Counted from the stretch's first letter, positions 12,120 through 20,795 are shown. The stretch is 22,413 nt of DNA from an uncultured Bacteroidales bacterium (GCA_934725535.1 CAKVBV010000040.1:1-22413), one strand, 5' to 3'. Notes: generated from the letters alone by a model not told the origin. Program-made: numbers and translations.

Positions 12120-13739
12120 ATGAAGTGGCGTGTCCTCATACCCTCGCTGTGCGTGCTGGTGCTGGTCAATGTGCTGGTGCAGCACTGCGTGTGGCGGTGG
12201 GATATGACGGACGACCACCGCTATAGTCTGTCGGCTCCGACCAAGACGCTGCTCGGGCAGTTGGACGCTCCTATGCAGGTGACATTGCTCCTCGACGGCG
12301 ACCTCAACGCAGGGTTCACACGGCTCAAACACGCCACCGAAGAGATGGTGGAGGAACTGAGTGTGTATGCCGCCGCGCCCGTCACCGTGCGCTACGAGAC
12401 GGAGCATATCCCGCAAGGACTGAAGCCGACCGTCATTCACGAGCGCACCCGCAAAGGGCAGACGGCGCAGACCACCGTCTATCCGTATGCCGTGGTGCAG
12501 TACCGGGGCAAGTCCGCCGTGGTGGAGTTGCTGCGCAACAACCGCGGTCTGAGCGGCGAGGAGAACCTCAACCTGAGCATTGAGAACCTCGAGTTTGCGT
12601 TTGTGGAGTGTATCCGCAGTCTCATGCAGACGAAGGTGGAGAAGGTGGTGTTCCTCGAAGGGCACGGCGAGTTGCCCGAAGAGAATGTGTGGGACATCAG
12701 TCAGGCACTGGCGCACTACTACCAGATAGACCGCGGCACGCTCGGCAAGGAGACAGGTGTGCTGGACGGCTACAAGGCGGTCATCATCGCCGACCCGCTA
12801 AAGCCGTTCTCGGACGAGGACAAGTATATCCTCGACCAGTATCTTATGCAAGGCGGGCGTATCCTGTGGGTGCTCAACGGGGTGCGGTTCTCTACCGACA
12901 ACCTGTCGGAGCAGGGGACGACACCCGTCATTCCGTTGGACCTCAACCTCACCGATATGTTGTTCCGCTACGGCGTGCGGGTTAATCCTGCCTTGGTGCA
13001 GGACCTGCAGTGCCTGCCTGTGCCTGTGGACGTATCGGATGACCCCAATCAGCCCAATTGGCAACCGATGCCGTGGACGTATGCACCGCTGTTGCTCACC
13101 TCGCAGACATCGCCCGTCACGCGCGGTGTGATGCAGGTTACGGCTACGATGGCATCGTGCCTTGACCTTGTGGGGGAGAATGACGGACTGCGCAAAGAGA
13201 TACTGTTGGCGACCTCGTCGGCAAGCAAACTGACAGGCACACCCGCTGAGGTGGATTTGAGTCTCGCCACGGGTAACGAAGAGGAGTTTCGCTACTCGTT
13301 TATCCCTGTGGCAGCCAGCATCGAGGGCGTGTTCCCGTCGCTGTATGCCCATCAGATGCCGCCCGAAGACTTGACGGTCACGGCACCGCTGCGCAAGACC
13401 GGCGAGCCGACCAAACAGGTGGTGGTGGCAGCAGGCAGCGTGATTCGCAACGAGTGGGATGATAGATTAAAACAACCTGTGCCATTGGGCTATGACCGCT
13501 ATACGCGCACACAGTTCGGCAACCGTGACTTTCTGGTCAATGCCGTACTATACCTGACTGACGACACGGGGTGGATGTCCCTCCGCCAGAAAGAGGTGAC
13601 GCTGCGCCTGCTCAACGACCAACGTGCCCGCAACCAACGGGTAATGGCGCAGGTGGTGAGCATTGTGGTGCCGCTGGTGCTGCTCGCCATCACGGGCGGG
13701 GTCGTGCTGTTGATACGTAAACGCCGCTATACAAAATAA
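12120..13739 (+). CDS. GldG-like protein (gliding-associated ABC transporter auxiliary component)
   Basis: The product has 539 residues. There is one membrane segment near the N terminus (about 5-22) and one at the C terminus (about 512-534), followed by the basic tail RKRRYTK, so most of the chain is periplasmic. RYSLSAPTKTLLGQLDAPMQ near 34-53 is the usual opening of GldG and related ABC-transporter auxiliary proteins. VEKVVFLEGHGE and an ILDQYLMQGGRILWVLNG segment match the middle of that family. In Flavobacteria GldG works with the permease GldF and the ATPase GldA, which are needed for gliding. No GldF is present here; the preceding gene is a PPIase. The gene begins at the base after the PPIase stop and ends two bases before the next start. 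The role in this organism is unknown. Confidence 0.8.
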   Translation: MKWRVLIPSLCVLVLVNVLVQHCVWRWDMTDDHRYSLSAPTKTLLGQLDAPMQVTLLLDGDLNAGFTRLKHATEEMVEELSVYAAAPVTVRYETEHIPQGLKPTVIHERTRKGQTAQTTVYPYAVVQYRGKSAVVELLRNNRGLSGEENLNLSIENLEFAFVECIRSLMQTKVEKVVFLEGHGELPEENVWDISQALAHYYQIDRGTLGKETGVLDGYKAVIIADPLKPFSDEDKYILDQYLMQGGRILWVLNGVRFSTDNLSEQGTTPVIPLDLNLTDMLFRYGVRVNPALVQDLQCLPVPVDVSDDPNQPNWQPMPWTYAPLLLTSQTSPVTRGVMQVTATMASCLDLVGENDGLRKEILLATSSASKLTGTPAEVDLSLATGNEEEFRYSFIPVAASIEGVFPSLYAHQMPPEDLTVTAPLRKTGEPTKQVVVAAGSVIRNEWDDRLKQPVPLGYDRYTRTQFGNRDFLVNAVLYLTDDTGWMSLRQKEVTLRLLNDQRARNQRVMAQVVSIVVPLVLLAITGGVVLLIRKRRYTK

Positions 13740-13741
13740 GA

Positions 13742-15271
13742 ATGAAGCAACAACTGAGATATATCTGTCTGACAATCTGTGCGTTGATAGCCTCCTTGGC
13801 AATGATGGCACAGACACATTCCGACTGCCCCTTGGACACCATACAGGGCAAAATATACTATCGCTACACGGTGGAGAAGAGCGTGGGACTGTACCGTATC
13901 AGCGTCAATTTCGGTGTGTCGCAGGAGGAGATACTGCGTGCCAACCCCGAGTTGCAGAAGCGCGGCTTGCGCTATGGAGAGGAGATATTGGTGCCTGCCA
14001 AGGACCTGCCTGTCACCACACTGCCTATGCCCCAACCGAGCAAACCCGTAGTGGTGGCAGCCCCCATAGAGGAGCAGCCCGCACCTCAGACTGTAGAGGA
14101 GCAGAAACCCGCTAACCTACAACCAACCTCTAACCAACCACCAACAAAAGTGGAGGAGGAGTCGGCTTTGTTGGGCGACATGGAACCGCCGATAGACGAC
14201 ACCTTATATATAAGTGATGGTGATACCGTGGCAATGGACAGCCTTGTGATGGACAGCACCGCCATTCGTATTGCGGTGATGTTGCCGTTCCACACCCATG
14301 CCGTGAAGCGCGAGAAGGATATGGAGCGGTTTTACGACTTCTATGCGGGCGTGCTGATTGCGGTGAACGAGGTACAGGCGTCGGGACAACCCATTGAGGT
14401 CTATACCTACGACGTGGGCAAAACGGCGCACAAGGTCAGCGAGGTGCTGGAGCAACCGCAGATGCAACGTATGGACGCTATCATCGGACCTGTGTACAAC
14501 GCCCAAGTGGCAACGGCGGCTGAGTTCGCACAGCGCGACAGCACACTCCTGTTGGTGCCGTTTATCTCGCACATCGAGGGGATTGCACACAACCCGTATA
14601 TCTTGCAGTTCAACCCGTCGGAGCAGACCGAGGCAGACACTTTGGCGCGCTACCTTGCGCAGCGTGGCGATAGCGTGAACTGCATACTCATCGAGACTAG
14701 AGAGGGTGAGTCCGTGCCCGCAGGCGTAGCAGCATTGCACCGCGCATTGGCGGAATATCATGTGCCGACTACTACCACCTCCATTCGGGCGATATTGCAG
14801 GACTCGCTGGATGGCGTGTTGCGCCCCGGTGTGGAGAATATATTTGTCTTCAATACAGAGCGTTACGGCAACTTGCAGGCGTTGCTTCCGCACTTGTCGT
14901 TGGCGGCACAGGCATATCCGATTACCCTGTTCTCGCGCTACTCATGGCAGCGGCAGAATATCCCGTTCCCGCAGATATACACGTCCGTATTCTCGCTTAG
15001 CCCCAATGTGTCGGACTACTATGAGGACACGTTCCGCCAGTATTTCGACTATGAACTGGTGTCGCACCACCCGCGGTTTGATTTGTTGGGCTATGACCTG
15101 ACGCGCCACCTCTTGCACATCGTACAGACCTTGCGGGCGGACGAGCATGCCGATATGCCGACTGTCATCACCAAGGATGTGTTCTACGGCACGCAGTCGA
15201 ATATCCGCTACAAGCACCTCGGCGGGCAGGGCGGGTATGAGAACGAGAATATCCACATCATTCGCAAATGA
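13742..15271 (+). CDS. LysM plus type-1 periplasmic-binding-fold protein
   Basis: The product has 509 residues. It has a signal peptide (1-23), one LysM peptidoglycan-binding domain (about 39-87, containing YTVEKSVGLYRISVNFGVSQ), a linker rich in proline, glutamate and glutamine (88-150), and a C-terminal domain (about 174-509) with the fold of amino-acid ABC transporter receptors. RIAVMLPFHTHA, FYAGVLIAVNEV and MDAIIGPVYNAQVATAA are typical of that fold. No transporter genes adjoin it. The tie to the cell wall suggests a sensor or a synthase activator, as for LpoA of gammaproteobacteria, which has a similar binding-protein fold; this is inference. The stop codon overlaps the next start in an ATGA. 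Confidence 0.8.
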   Translation: MKQQLRYICLTICALIASLAMMAQTHSDCPLDTIQGKIYYRYTVEKSVGLYRISVNFGVSQEEILRANPELQKRGLRYGEEILVPAKDLPVTTLPMPQPSKPVVVAAPIEEQPAPQTVEEQKPANLQPTSNQPPTKVEEESALLGDMEPPIDDTLYISDGDTVAMDSLVMDSTAIRIAVMLPFHTHAVKREKDMERFYDFYAGVLIAVNEVQASGQPIEVYTYDVGKTAHKVSEVLEQPQMQRMDAIIGPVYNAQVATAAEFAQRDSTLLLVPFISHIEGIAHNPYILQFNPSEQTEADTLARYLAQRGDSVNCILIETREGESVPAGVAALHRALAEYHVPTTTTSIRAILQDSLDGVLRPGVENIFVFNTERYGNLQALLPHLSLAAQAYPITLFSRYSWQRQNIPFPQIYTSVFSLSPNVSDYYEDTFRQYFDYELVSHHPRFDLLGYDLTRHLLHIVQTLRADEHADMPTVITKDVFYGTQSNIRYKHLGGQGGYENENIHIIRK

Positions 15272-15945
15272 CAGGACGTCGGCACATAGCGATATGGGTG
15301 CTGCTCTTGTCGGGCATGGCACTTGTGGCACAGCCGCGGTTGCGCACGCCGGAGATATATGTGGGGGCGCAGGCGGGAGTATTGGCATCTATGGTGAACT
15401 TCTCCCCCACGGTGGAGGGGATTGACCCGCTGACGGCACCGCTCACCCTGAATGGCGGATTGGTGTTCCGATATGCTGGACACAAGGTGTGTGCCATTCA
15501 GGTGGAAATCAACTATATGCAGCGCGGTTGGCATGAGGGTATTGCTGCCACTGACTCCACCGCGGGCGTGGACTACCGTCGCCAACTGCATTACATCGAG
15601 GTTCCATTGCTTATGCATCTGTACTTTGGCAAGGAGCATTGGCGGGGATTTATCAACCTCGGACCGCAAGTGGGGTACTGCTTTATGGACCGTCAGTCGG
15701 GTACGCAATCCACAATAGATACGCATCAATACGACCCCATACAACAGCGTTTTGACTGGGGCATAGCGGGCGGATTGGGTTTTTACTACCGCCATGAACG
15801 GGTAGGGCTGTTTCAGTTGGAGGCGCGGTTCAATTACAGCATGGGCGGAGTGTTCAATACGCATTTGGGCGACTATTTCAGCAGTGCCAACCCCATGGAT
15901 TTGAGCCTGAACTTCGCCTATATGTGGCAGGTGAAAGTGAAATAA
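15268..15945 (+). CDS. PorT-like outer-membrane beta-barrel protein
   Basis: The product has 225 residues with a signal peptide (1-22, ending LVAQ). The mature part has an eight-strand barrel pattern: IYVGAQAGVLASMVNFSPTV, a GLVFRYAGHKVCAIQVEINY strand pair, and LHYIEVPLLMHLYFG, which resembles the conserved strand YLEIPLLLK of the porin/PorT family in Bacteroidetes. PorT of Porphyromonas gingivalis belongs to the type IX secretion machinery, but most family members have unknown roles, and no other type IX gene is nearby. The start is fixed by its ATGA overlap with the upstream stop. The gene ends 16 bases before the glycosyltransferase start. Confidence 0.8.
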   Translation: MTGRRHIAIWVLLLSGMALVAQPRLRTPEIYVGAQAGVLASMVNFSPTVEGIDPLTAPLTLNGGLVFRYAGHKVCAIQVEINYMQRGWHEGIAATDSTAGVDYRRQLHYIEVPLLMHLYFGKEHWRGFINLGPQVGYCFMDRQSGTQSTIDTHQYDPIQQRFDWGIAGGLGFYYRHERVGLFQLEARFNYSMGGVFNTHLGDYFSSANPMDLSLNFAYMWQVKVK

Positions 15946-15961
15946 CCGAACCCTTGGAGAC

Positions 15962-16978
15962 ATGACGTATTTGGTAATAAGATTCAGTTCTGTGGGCAAT
16001 GTGGCGATGACGGTTCCTGTCATCACATCGTTGAGCCGTCGCTACCCCGAGGATACGTTTGTGGTGGTGTCGAAGAACCGTTTGGCACCGCTGTTCTATG
16101 GGCTGCCTAATGTGCGGTTTCATGAGGCGGAACTGCAAAACGGTGTCAAGTCGATTGTGCAGTTGTTCCATGAGTTGCGCGCCTGTCACATTGATGCCGT
16201 GGTGGATTTGCAGGACGCGTTGCGCTCGTATGTGTTGCGTACGCTGTTCCGCTGGAGTAGGGTACCTGTATATGTCATCGACTACGGACGCAAGGAAAAA
16301 CGGCACCTCATTATGCGCGGCTACAAGCATTGCGCACCCTTGAAGACGGAGTTTCAGCGGTATGCCGACACGTTCCGTCAGGCAGGATTGGAGAGCGACG
16401 ATGGTTTCACCGCCATACCTGTCAACGAACCTGCACAACAGGCTGTGATTGAGCGGTTCGGAGAGAAAAACGGCACATGGATAGGCATTGCACCTTTTGC
16501 CAAAAGCCGCTCCAATATGCTGCCGTACCGCGTTACCAAAGAGGTGATTGCCCACTACAGCCATCACGCGGATACGCGTGTATATCTGTTTGGTGCGGGA
16601 CGAATCGAGTGCGAGATGTTGCGCCAATGGGCGAGCATCTTCCCAAATGTGGTGAGTGTAGCAGGGCAGTTGCCTATAGAGCAGGAACTGGAACTCATGC
16701 GCCGTTTGGATGTATTGGTGGGCATGGATTCCGCCAACAAGCACCTCGGGGCATTGGTGGGCGCGCATACCGTCAGTATCTGGTGCGGTACGCACCCCGC
16801 TATGGGCTTTGCCGCATGGAAACAGCCCGCGGAGTGTATGCTGCAGACCAATCTGAGTTGCCGCCCGTGTACCGTGCACGGCACCAAGAAATGCAAATAT
16901 CACAACTTCGCTTGTACGGATATATCTGCACAGCAAGTTATACAATTAGTTAATAATCAATTGAAATGGGAAAGATAA
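15962..16978 (+). CDS. GT9-family glycosyltransferase (heptosyltransferase-like)
   Basis: The product has 338 residues with two Rossmann halves of the GT-B fold. The N terminus YLVIRFSSVGNVAMTVPV is the family hallmark (IRFSSxGD), here with asparagine in place of the usual aspartate at residue 13. The donor-binding motif MDSANKHLGALVG lies at 255-267, with SIWCGTHP after it. Four cysteines in the C-terminal tail (300, 303, 311, 318) recur in Bacteroidetes relatives and could bind a metal. GT9 enzymes add heptose or a related sugar to the lipopolysaccharide core on the cytoplasmic face; the exact sugar is unknown. The last 13 bases overlap parA. Confidence 0.88.
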   Translation: MTYLVIRFSSVGNVAMTVPVITSLSRRYPEDTFVVVSKNRLAPLFYGLPNVRFHEAELQNGVKSIVQLFHELRACHIDAVVDLQDALRSYVLRTLFRWSRVPVYVIDYGRKEKRHLIMRGYKHCAPLKTEFQRYADTFRQAGLESDDGFTAIPVNEPAQQAVIERFGEKNGTWIGIAPFAKSRSNMLPYRVTKEVIAHYSHHADTRVYLFGAGRIECEMLRQWASIFPNVVSVAGQLPIEQELELMRRLDVLVGMDSANKHLGALVGAHTVSIWCGTHPAMGFAAWKQPAECMLQTNLSCRPCTVHGTKKCKYHNFACTDISAQQVIQLVNNQLKWER

Positions 16979-17733
16979 TATCGTTAGCAAACCAAAAGGG
17001 TGGAGTAGGCAAGACCACCACTGCCATCAACTTGGCAGCCGCATTGGCGGGCGAAGGCAAGCGTGTGCTGCTGGTGGATGCCGACCCGCAGGCAAACGCC
17101 TCATCGGGCTTGGGCATAGAGATTCGCGACTTGGACAAGACCATCTACGAGTGCCTTGTCACGGGCATTGACCCCAAAACAGCCATTATGCCGACCTCGG
17201 TGGAGAACCTGCACCTCATACCATCGCACATTGACCTCGTGGGTGCTGAGATAGAGATGCTCAACATCGACGACAAAGAGAATATCCTCAAGCGCATACT
17301 ATCCCCTCTGCGCCCCGACTACGACTACATTCTCATCGACTGTTCGCCGTCACTTGGGCTCATCACCATCAATGCCCTCACGGCAAGCGACAGCGTGATT
17401 ATCCCCGTGCAGTGCGAGTTCTTTGCCCTCGAAGGTATTGCCAAACTGCTGAATACTATCAAGATAATCAAGTCGAACCTCAATCCCGCATTGCGTATCG
17501 AGGGCTTCCTGCTCACAATGTACGATGGTCGTCTGCGTCTCTCCATGCAGGTGCATGACGAGGTACGCCGCCACTTCGGAGACCTTGTGTTCGACACCGT
17601 CATTGCCCGCAACGTGCGCCTTAGCGAGGCACCCAGCCATGGTATGTCGGTCATCGAATACGACAAGAACAGCAAGGGCGCAAAGAGTTATATCAAATTG
17701 GCTAAAGAACTGATTAGGAGGACTGCTGAATGA
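16966..17733 (+). CDS. parA: Chromosome-partitioning ATPase ParA/Soj
   Basis: The product has 255 residues, the usual size for chromosomal ParA. The deviant Walker A motif KGGVGKTT lies at 11-18, DADPQ at 38-42, and the Walker B strand YILIDCSPS at 121-129. There is no N-terminal DNA-binding extension, which fits type Ia chromosomal rather than plasmid P1-type proteins. ParA dimers bind DNA non-specifically and are displaced by ParB, moving the origin region. The start at 16966 lies 13 bases inside the glycosyltransferase gene, in another frame, and gives MGKIISLANQKGG with no extra residues. The stop overlaps the parB start in an ATGA. Confidence 0.96.
   Translation: MGKIISLANQKGGVGKTTTAINLAAALAGEGKRVLLVDADPQANASSGLGIEIRDLDKTIYECLVTGIDPKTAIMPTSVENLHLIPSHIDLVGAEIEMLNIDDKENILKRILSPLRPDYDYILIDCSPSLGLITINALTASDSVIIPVQCEFFALEGIAKLLNTIKIIKSNLNPALRIEGFLLTMYDGRLRLSMQVHDEVRRHFGDLVFDTVIARNVRLSEAPSHGMSVIEYDKNSKGAKSYIKLAKELIRRTAE
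17716..17721 (+). promoter_or_regulatory. Shine-Dalgarno site for parB inside the end of parA
   Basis: AGGAGG lies 8 bases before the parB ATG and is formed by two successive AGG arginine codons near the ParA C terminus (LIRRTAE). Other arginines in parA use CGC or CGT almost throughout. A full site is unusual here, because most starts in this window have none. Confidence 0.7.
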
Positions 17734-18554
17734 AAAAGACCTTAGGACTTGGGCGTGGCTTGGACGCGCTGATTGATACTACCCATGTCACCACAAGCGG
17801 CTCTTCGTCTATCAACGAGATACCATTGTCGAAGATTTATGCCAACCCCGACCAGCCGCGCCATACTTTCGACGAGGAGGCTCTCGAGGAACTGGCGCAA
17901 TCCATACGCGAACACGGTGTCATCTCGCCCATCACCCTGCGCAAGGACAACAACGACCGCTATATGATTATCGCGGGTGAGAGGCGTTTCCGTGCAGCCA
18001 AACTGGCGGGCTTGGATGCCATACCTGCCTATATCCGCACCGCCAAAGACGAGCAGGTCATGGAGTGGGCGCTCATCGAGAATATCCAGCGCGAGGACTT
18101 GGATGCCATCGAGATAGCCCTTGCTTATCAGCGGCTTATGGACGAGTACCAACTCACACAAGAGCGTATGTCCGAGCGCGTGGGCAAGAAACGCGCCACC
18201 GTGGCGAACTACCTGCGGCTGCTCAAACTGCCCGCCGAGATACAACTCGGCATCAAAGAGAAGAAGATTGACATGGGGCACGCCCGTGCTATCCTCGGTT
18301 CGCCGTCACCCGAGCAGCAACTGTCTATCTACAAGCGTATTCTGCAAAACGGACTCTCTGTGCGCAAAGTGGAAGAACTCGTCAGTGCCGGCAAATCCGC
18401 AAAGCCCAAGAAGAAAGAGACCACCGACTACACCGAGCAGCAGAACTATCTGCGTGAGCGTCTTGGCAAGGATGTGAAAATAGCAGGACACAAACTCACT
18501 ATCACTTTCCGCGACGACAACGAACTCAACGAACTGATACAACGCCTCTCTTGA
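17730..18554 (+). CDS. parB: Chromosome-partitioning protein ParB/Spo0J
   Basis: The product has 274 residues. The N terminus KKTLGLGRGLDALI is the conserved ParA-contacting segment. The CTP-binding ParB/Srx domain (about 28-125) contains GERRFRAA at 83-90 and ENIQREDL at 117-124. A helix-turn-helix lies near 140-165, and a lysine-rich linker leads to the C-terminal dimerisation domain (about 230-274). ParB binds parS, spreads as a CTP-dependent clamp and loads SMC. I looked for a parS palindrome in the window and found none. It overlaps parA by four bases (ATGA) and its TGA stop overlaps the TTG start of the next gene. Confidence 0.96.
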   Translation: MKKTLGLGRGLDALIDTTHVTTSGSSSINEIPLSKIYANPDQPRHTFDEEALEELAQSIREHGVISPITLRKDNNDRYMIIAGERRFRAAKLAGLDAIPAYIRTAKDEQVMEWALIENIQREDLDAIEIALAYQRLMDEYQLTQERMSERVGKKRATVANYLRLLKLPAEIQLGIKEKKIDMGHARAILGSPSPEQQLSIYKRILQNGLSVRKVEELVSAGKSAKPKKKETTDYTEQQNYLRERLGKDVKIAGHKLTITFRDDNELNELIQRLS

Positions 18555-19276
18555 AGCGACTGATATTCATATTGTTATCTGTATTGCCGGTACTCCTTTG
18601 GGCGCAGCAACCCGCGGACAGCATAGATGTCTCCGAGTGGCACACGCAGGAGGAGTTGAAGGCTATGCACATAGCAGCGGAAGCGGACACGCACCACCAC
18701 GATGCCGACCATCAGCAGACCGACACGACCCAACTGACCCAAAAGGAGATTGACCGTCTCTTCTGGAAACCCGACCCCGCACGTGCCGTGTGGCTGGGGG
18801 CATTGGTGCCCGGTATGGGGCAAATCTACAACCGCAGTTACTGGAAATTGCCCATCGTCTATGGCGGATTCATGGGCTGTGCCTACGCCATCACGTGGAA
18901 TACCACCCGCTACACGGGCTACAAGAACGCCTATCGCGACCTCTACTACGATATGCGCGACGGCACCGTCACCGAGGACCCGTCCAAGTCCTACATCGCC
19001 ATTCTGCCCGAGGGATACACCATCGAGCGCATGGGAGGCGTGGACACCTACAGCACCCGTCTCAACGACTGGCAGAACACCTCACGCCGCTACCGCGACA
19101 TCTCCATTTTGGCAACGGTCATTGTCTATGCGCTGACGTTGGTCGATGCCTATGTGGATGCCCAGTTGTTTGACTTCGACATATCCACCGACCTCAGTCT
19201 GAACGTGTCGCCGCAACTGTACTACGACCTTCAGAACCAGCGCACTGCAGAAGTAAAAGTAGCCATTGCATTCTAA
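18551..19276 (+). CDS. DUF5683 envelope protein, TTG start
   Basis: The product has 241 residues. A signal peptide (KRLIFILLSVLPVLLWAQ) is followed by an acidic, histidine-rich stretch (AEADTHHHDADHQQ) and the DUF5683 core from about 74. That core contains DPARAVWLGALVPGMGQIYN and WKLPIVYGGFMGCAY, and a further hydrophobic segment (185-200). The start must be TTG at 18551: the first ATG is codon 39 and would remove the signal peptide. TTG and the parB stop share the sequence TTGA, so translation is probably coupled. Its function is unknown. The order parA, parB, DUF5683, lytic transglycosylase is, from memory, common in Bacteroidales. Confidence 0.85.
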   Translation: MKRLIFILLSVLPVLLWAQQPADSIDVSEWHTQEELKAMHIAAEADTHHHDADHQQTDTTQLTQKEIDRLFWKPDPARAVWLGALVPGMGQIYNRSYWKLPIVYGGFMGCAYAITWNTTRYTGYKNAYRDLYYDMRDGTVTEDPSKSYIAILPEGYTIERMGGVDTYSTRLNDWQNTSRRYRDISILATVIVYALTLVDAYVDAQLFDFDISTDLSLNVSPQLYYDLQNQRTAEVKVAIAF

Positions 19277-20556
19277 TGAAGAGATACCTGTTTCTATTCC
19301 TTTTATACATCGGGTGCCTGTGTGCGTATGCGCAGGACGTCATCACCGACACCGTATTCAGCATACCCCCCGACACCGTACAGACCGCACAAGCGGACAC
19401 CACTATCGCCGACAGCCTCACTGCCGTTGAGTTGCCCCTCTTTTTCGACGAAGCCTTGGCGTGGATCGACACCACCGAGTGCGAGTCCGACACCATCATC
19501 ACCGACCTGCCCGACTCCGTCTTCAAGGCGCGTCTGCAGGCATTGCCTTATGTGGTGGAGGTACCCTACAATGCCGTAGTGCGCAACTATATCCTCCGTT
19601 ACATCAAGCGCAGCCCGCGCCAGTTGGCAAGCCTGCAACGCCGTGCCGAATACTACTTCCCCATCTTCGAGGACATTCTCGCACGCTACGGACTGCCCTA
19701 CGAACTCTGCTACTTGGCGGTCATTGAGTCTGCCCTCAACCCGCAGGCGCACTCGCCCATGGGTGCCGCTGGACTATGGCAAATCATGCCTTCCACGGGC
19801 AAGAAATTCGGTTTGGAAGTCAACTCTTTGGTCGATGAACGCATGGATCCTGTCCGTTCTACCGAGGCGGCATGCCGTTTCTTGGGCGCACTCTACAACA
19901 TCTTTGGTGACTGGAACCTCGCTATCGCTGCCTACAACTGCGGACCGGGCAACGTCAACAAAGCCATTCACCGTGCAGGCGGCAAGCGGGATTTCTGGAG
20001 CATCTACCCCTACCTGCCCCGTGAGACACGCGGCTATCTGCCAATCTTTGTGGCGGCTGCGTACTCTATGAACTATGCCGACCTCCATGGCATCTGCCCG
20101 GCACCTGCCGAGCATACCATGCGCACCGACACCATCATGACCGACCAACGACAGCACCTCAAGCAGATTTCTGCCAACCTCGGCATTGACCTTGCCGAAC
20201 TGCGACGTCTCAACCCCCAATATGCCCGCGACATACTCCCTGGGGGCAAGCCCTATGCGCTCACTCTGCCCATAGAGAAATCGGGCTCGTATATTGATAA
20301 TCAGGACACTATCCTCGCCTATCAAGCCAAGGAACTCATCTACAATCGCCGTGCCGAAATAGACCTCTTGCAGAAGACATCCGTCAATGGCGGCTACTCG
20401 GTCAATGGCGTCACCTATTATAAGGTCAAGTCCGGCGACACTCTCAGCGGCATTGCCAAGAAGTTCCGCGTCACCGTCAAGCAACTCAAAGCGTGGAATG
20501 GTCTCAAGTCCGACATGATTCGCCCCGGGCAAAAACTCCGCATCGGCGTTGCGTAA
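19276..20556 (+). CDS. MltD-type lytic transglycosylase with LysM
   Basis: The product has 426 residues. It has a signal peptide (1-20), a transglycosylase SLT domain (about 125-265), a weaker LysM-like segment (about 290-332) and a clear C-terminal LysM (381-424, YKVKSGDTLSGIAKKFRVTV). The catalytic glutamate is E151 in AVIESALNP, followed by GAAGLWQIMPSTG (163-175) and AYNCGPGNV (219-227). The enzyme cleaves peptidoglycan between MurNAc and GlcNAc, forming 1,6-anhydro ends. It lacks a lipobox, unlike E. coli MltD, so it is probably a soluble periplasmic protein held on the wall by LysM. Its start overlaps the previous stop by one base. It closes the nine-gene run. Confidence 0.92.
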   Translation: MKRYLFLFLLYIGCLCAYAQDVITDTVFSIPPDTVQTAQADTTIADSLTAVELPLFFDEALAWIDTTECESDTIITDLPDSVFKARLQALPYVVEVPYNAVVRNYILRYIKRSPRQLASLQRRAEYYFPIFEDILARYGLPYELCYLAVIESALNPQAHSPMGAAGLWQIMPSTGKKFGLEVNSLVDERMDPVRSTEAACRFLGALYNIFGDWNLAIAAYNCGPGNVNKAIHRAGGKRDFWSIYPYLPRETRGYLPIFVAAAYSMNYADLHGICPAPAEHTMRTDTIMTDQRQHLKQISANLGIDLAELRRLNPQYARDILPGGKPYALTLPIEKSGSYIDNQDTILAYQAKELIYNRRAEIDLLQKTSVNGGYSVNGVTYYKVKSGDTLSGIAKKFRVTVKQLKAWNGLKSDMIRPGQKLRIGVA

Positions 20557-20621
20557 TTCTTCATTCTTCATTTTTCGTTCTTAATTCCCAATTTGAAGTC
20601 TGTCTCTTGTCTGTTGTTTAA

Positions 20622-20654
20622 GCGAGTGGATAACGAGAGGATAATGGGTGGATA
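20622..20654 (-). repeat. 11-bp tandem array, three units, DnaA-box-like (inverted copy)
   Basis: On the minus strand the units read TATCCACCCAT, TATCCTCTCGT and TATCCACTCGC. TTATCCACT (complement of 20625-20633) is one mismatch from the DnaA box. It is related to 2689-2721 but in the opposite orientation. It lies between the transglycosylase gene and the aspA promoter. Confidence 0.75.
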
Positions 20655-20694
20655 GACCACTCATACAAGCAGTGCAATCTCACAAAATAAAAAA

Positions 20695-20726
20695 TTTGCA
20701 CACACAAAGAAAATGTAGTACCTTTG
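20695..20726 (+). promoter_or_regulatory. Sigma-ABfr promoter for aspA
   Basis: TTTG (20695-20698) and TACCTTTG (20719-20726) are 20 bases apart. The predicted start near 20733 leaves a leader of about 63 bases. aspA is thus a separate unit from the operon before it. Confidence 0.85.
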
Positions 20727-20795
20727 CACGGTTATTTGGGTTGCTATAAGAAACCTCAATTTGTAAATAATAATTGTAAATAAAAACTTAATATC

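Noticed and set aside
15878..16945. 355-codon minus-strand frame opposite the glycosyltransferase gene
   Set aside because: It is antisense to a protein with intact GT9 motifs, and its own product shows no signal peptide or domain.
20557..20600. Terminator in the TTCTTCATTC-type stretch after the transglycosylase gene
   Set aside because: It is a simple T/C-rich direct repeat; I found no stem of useful length there.
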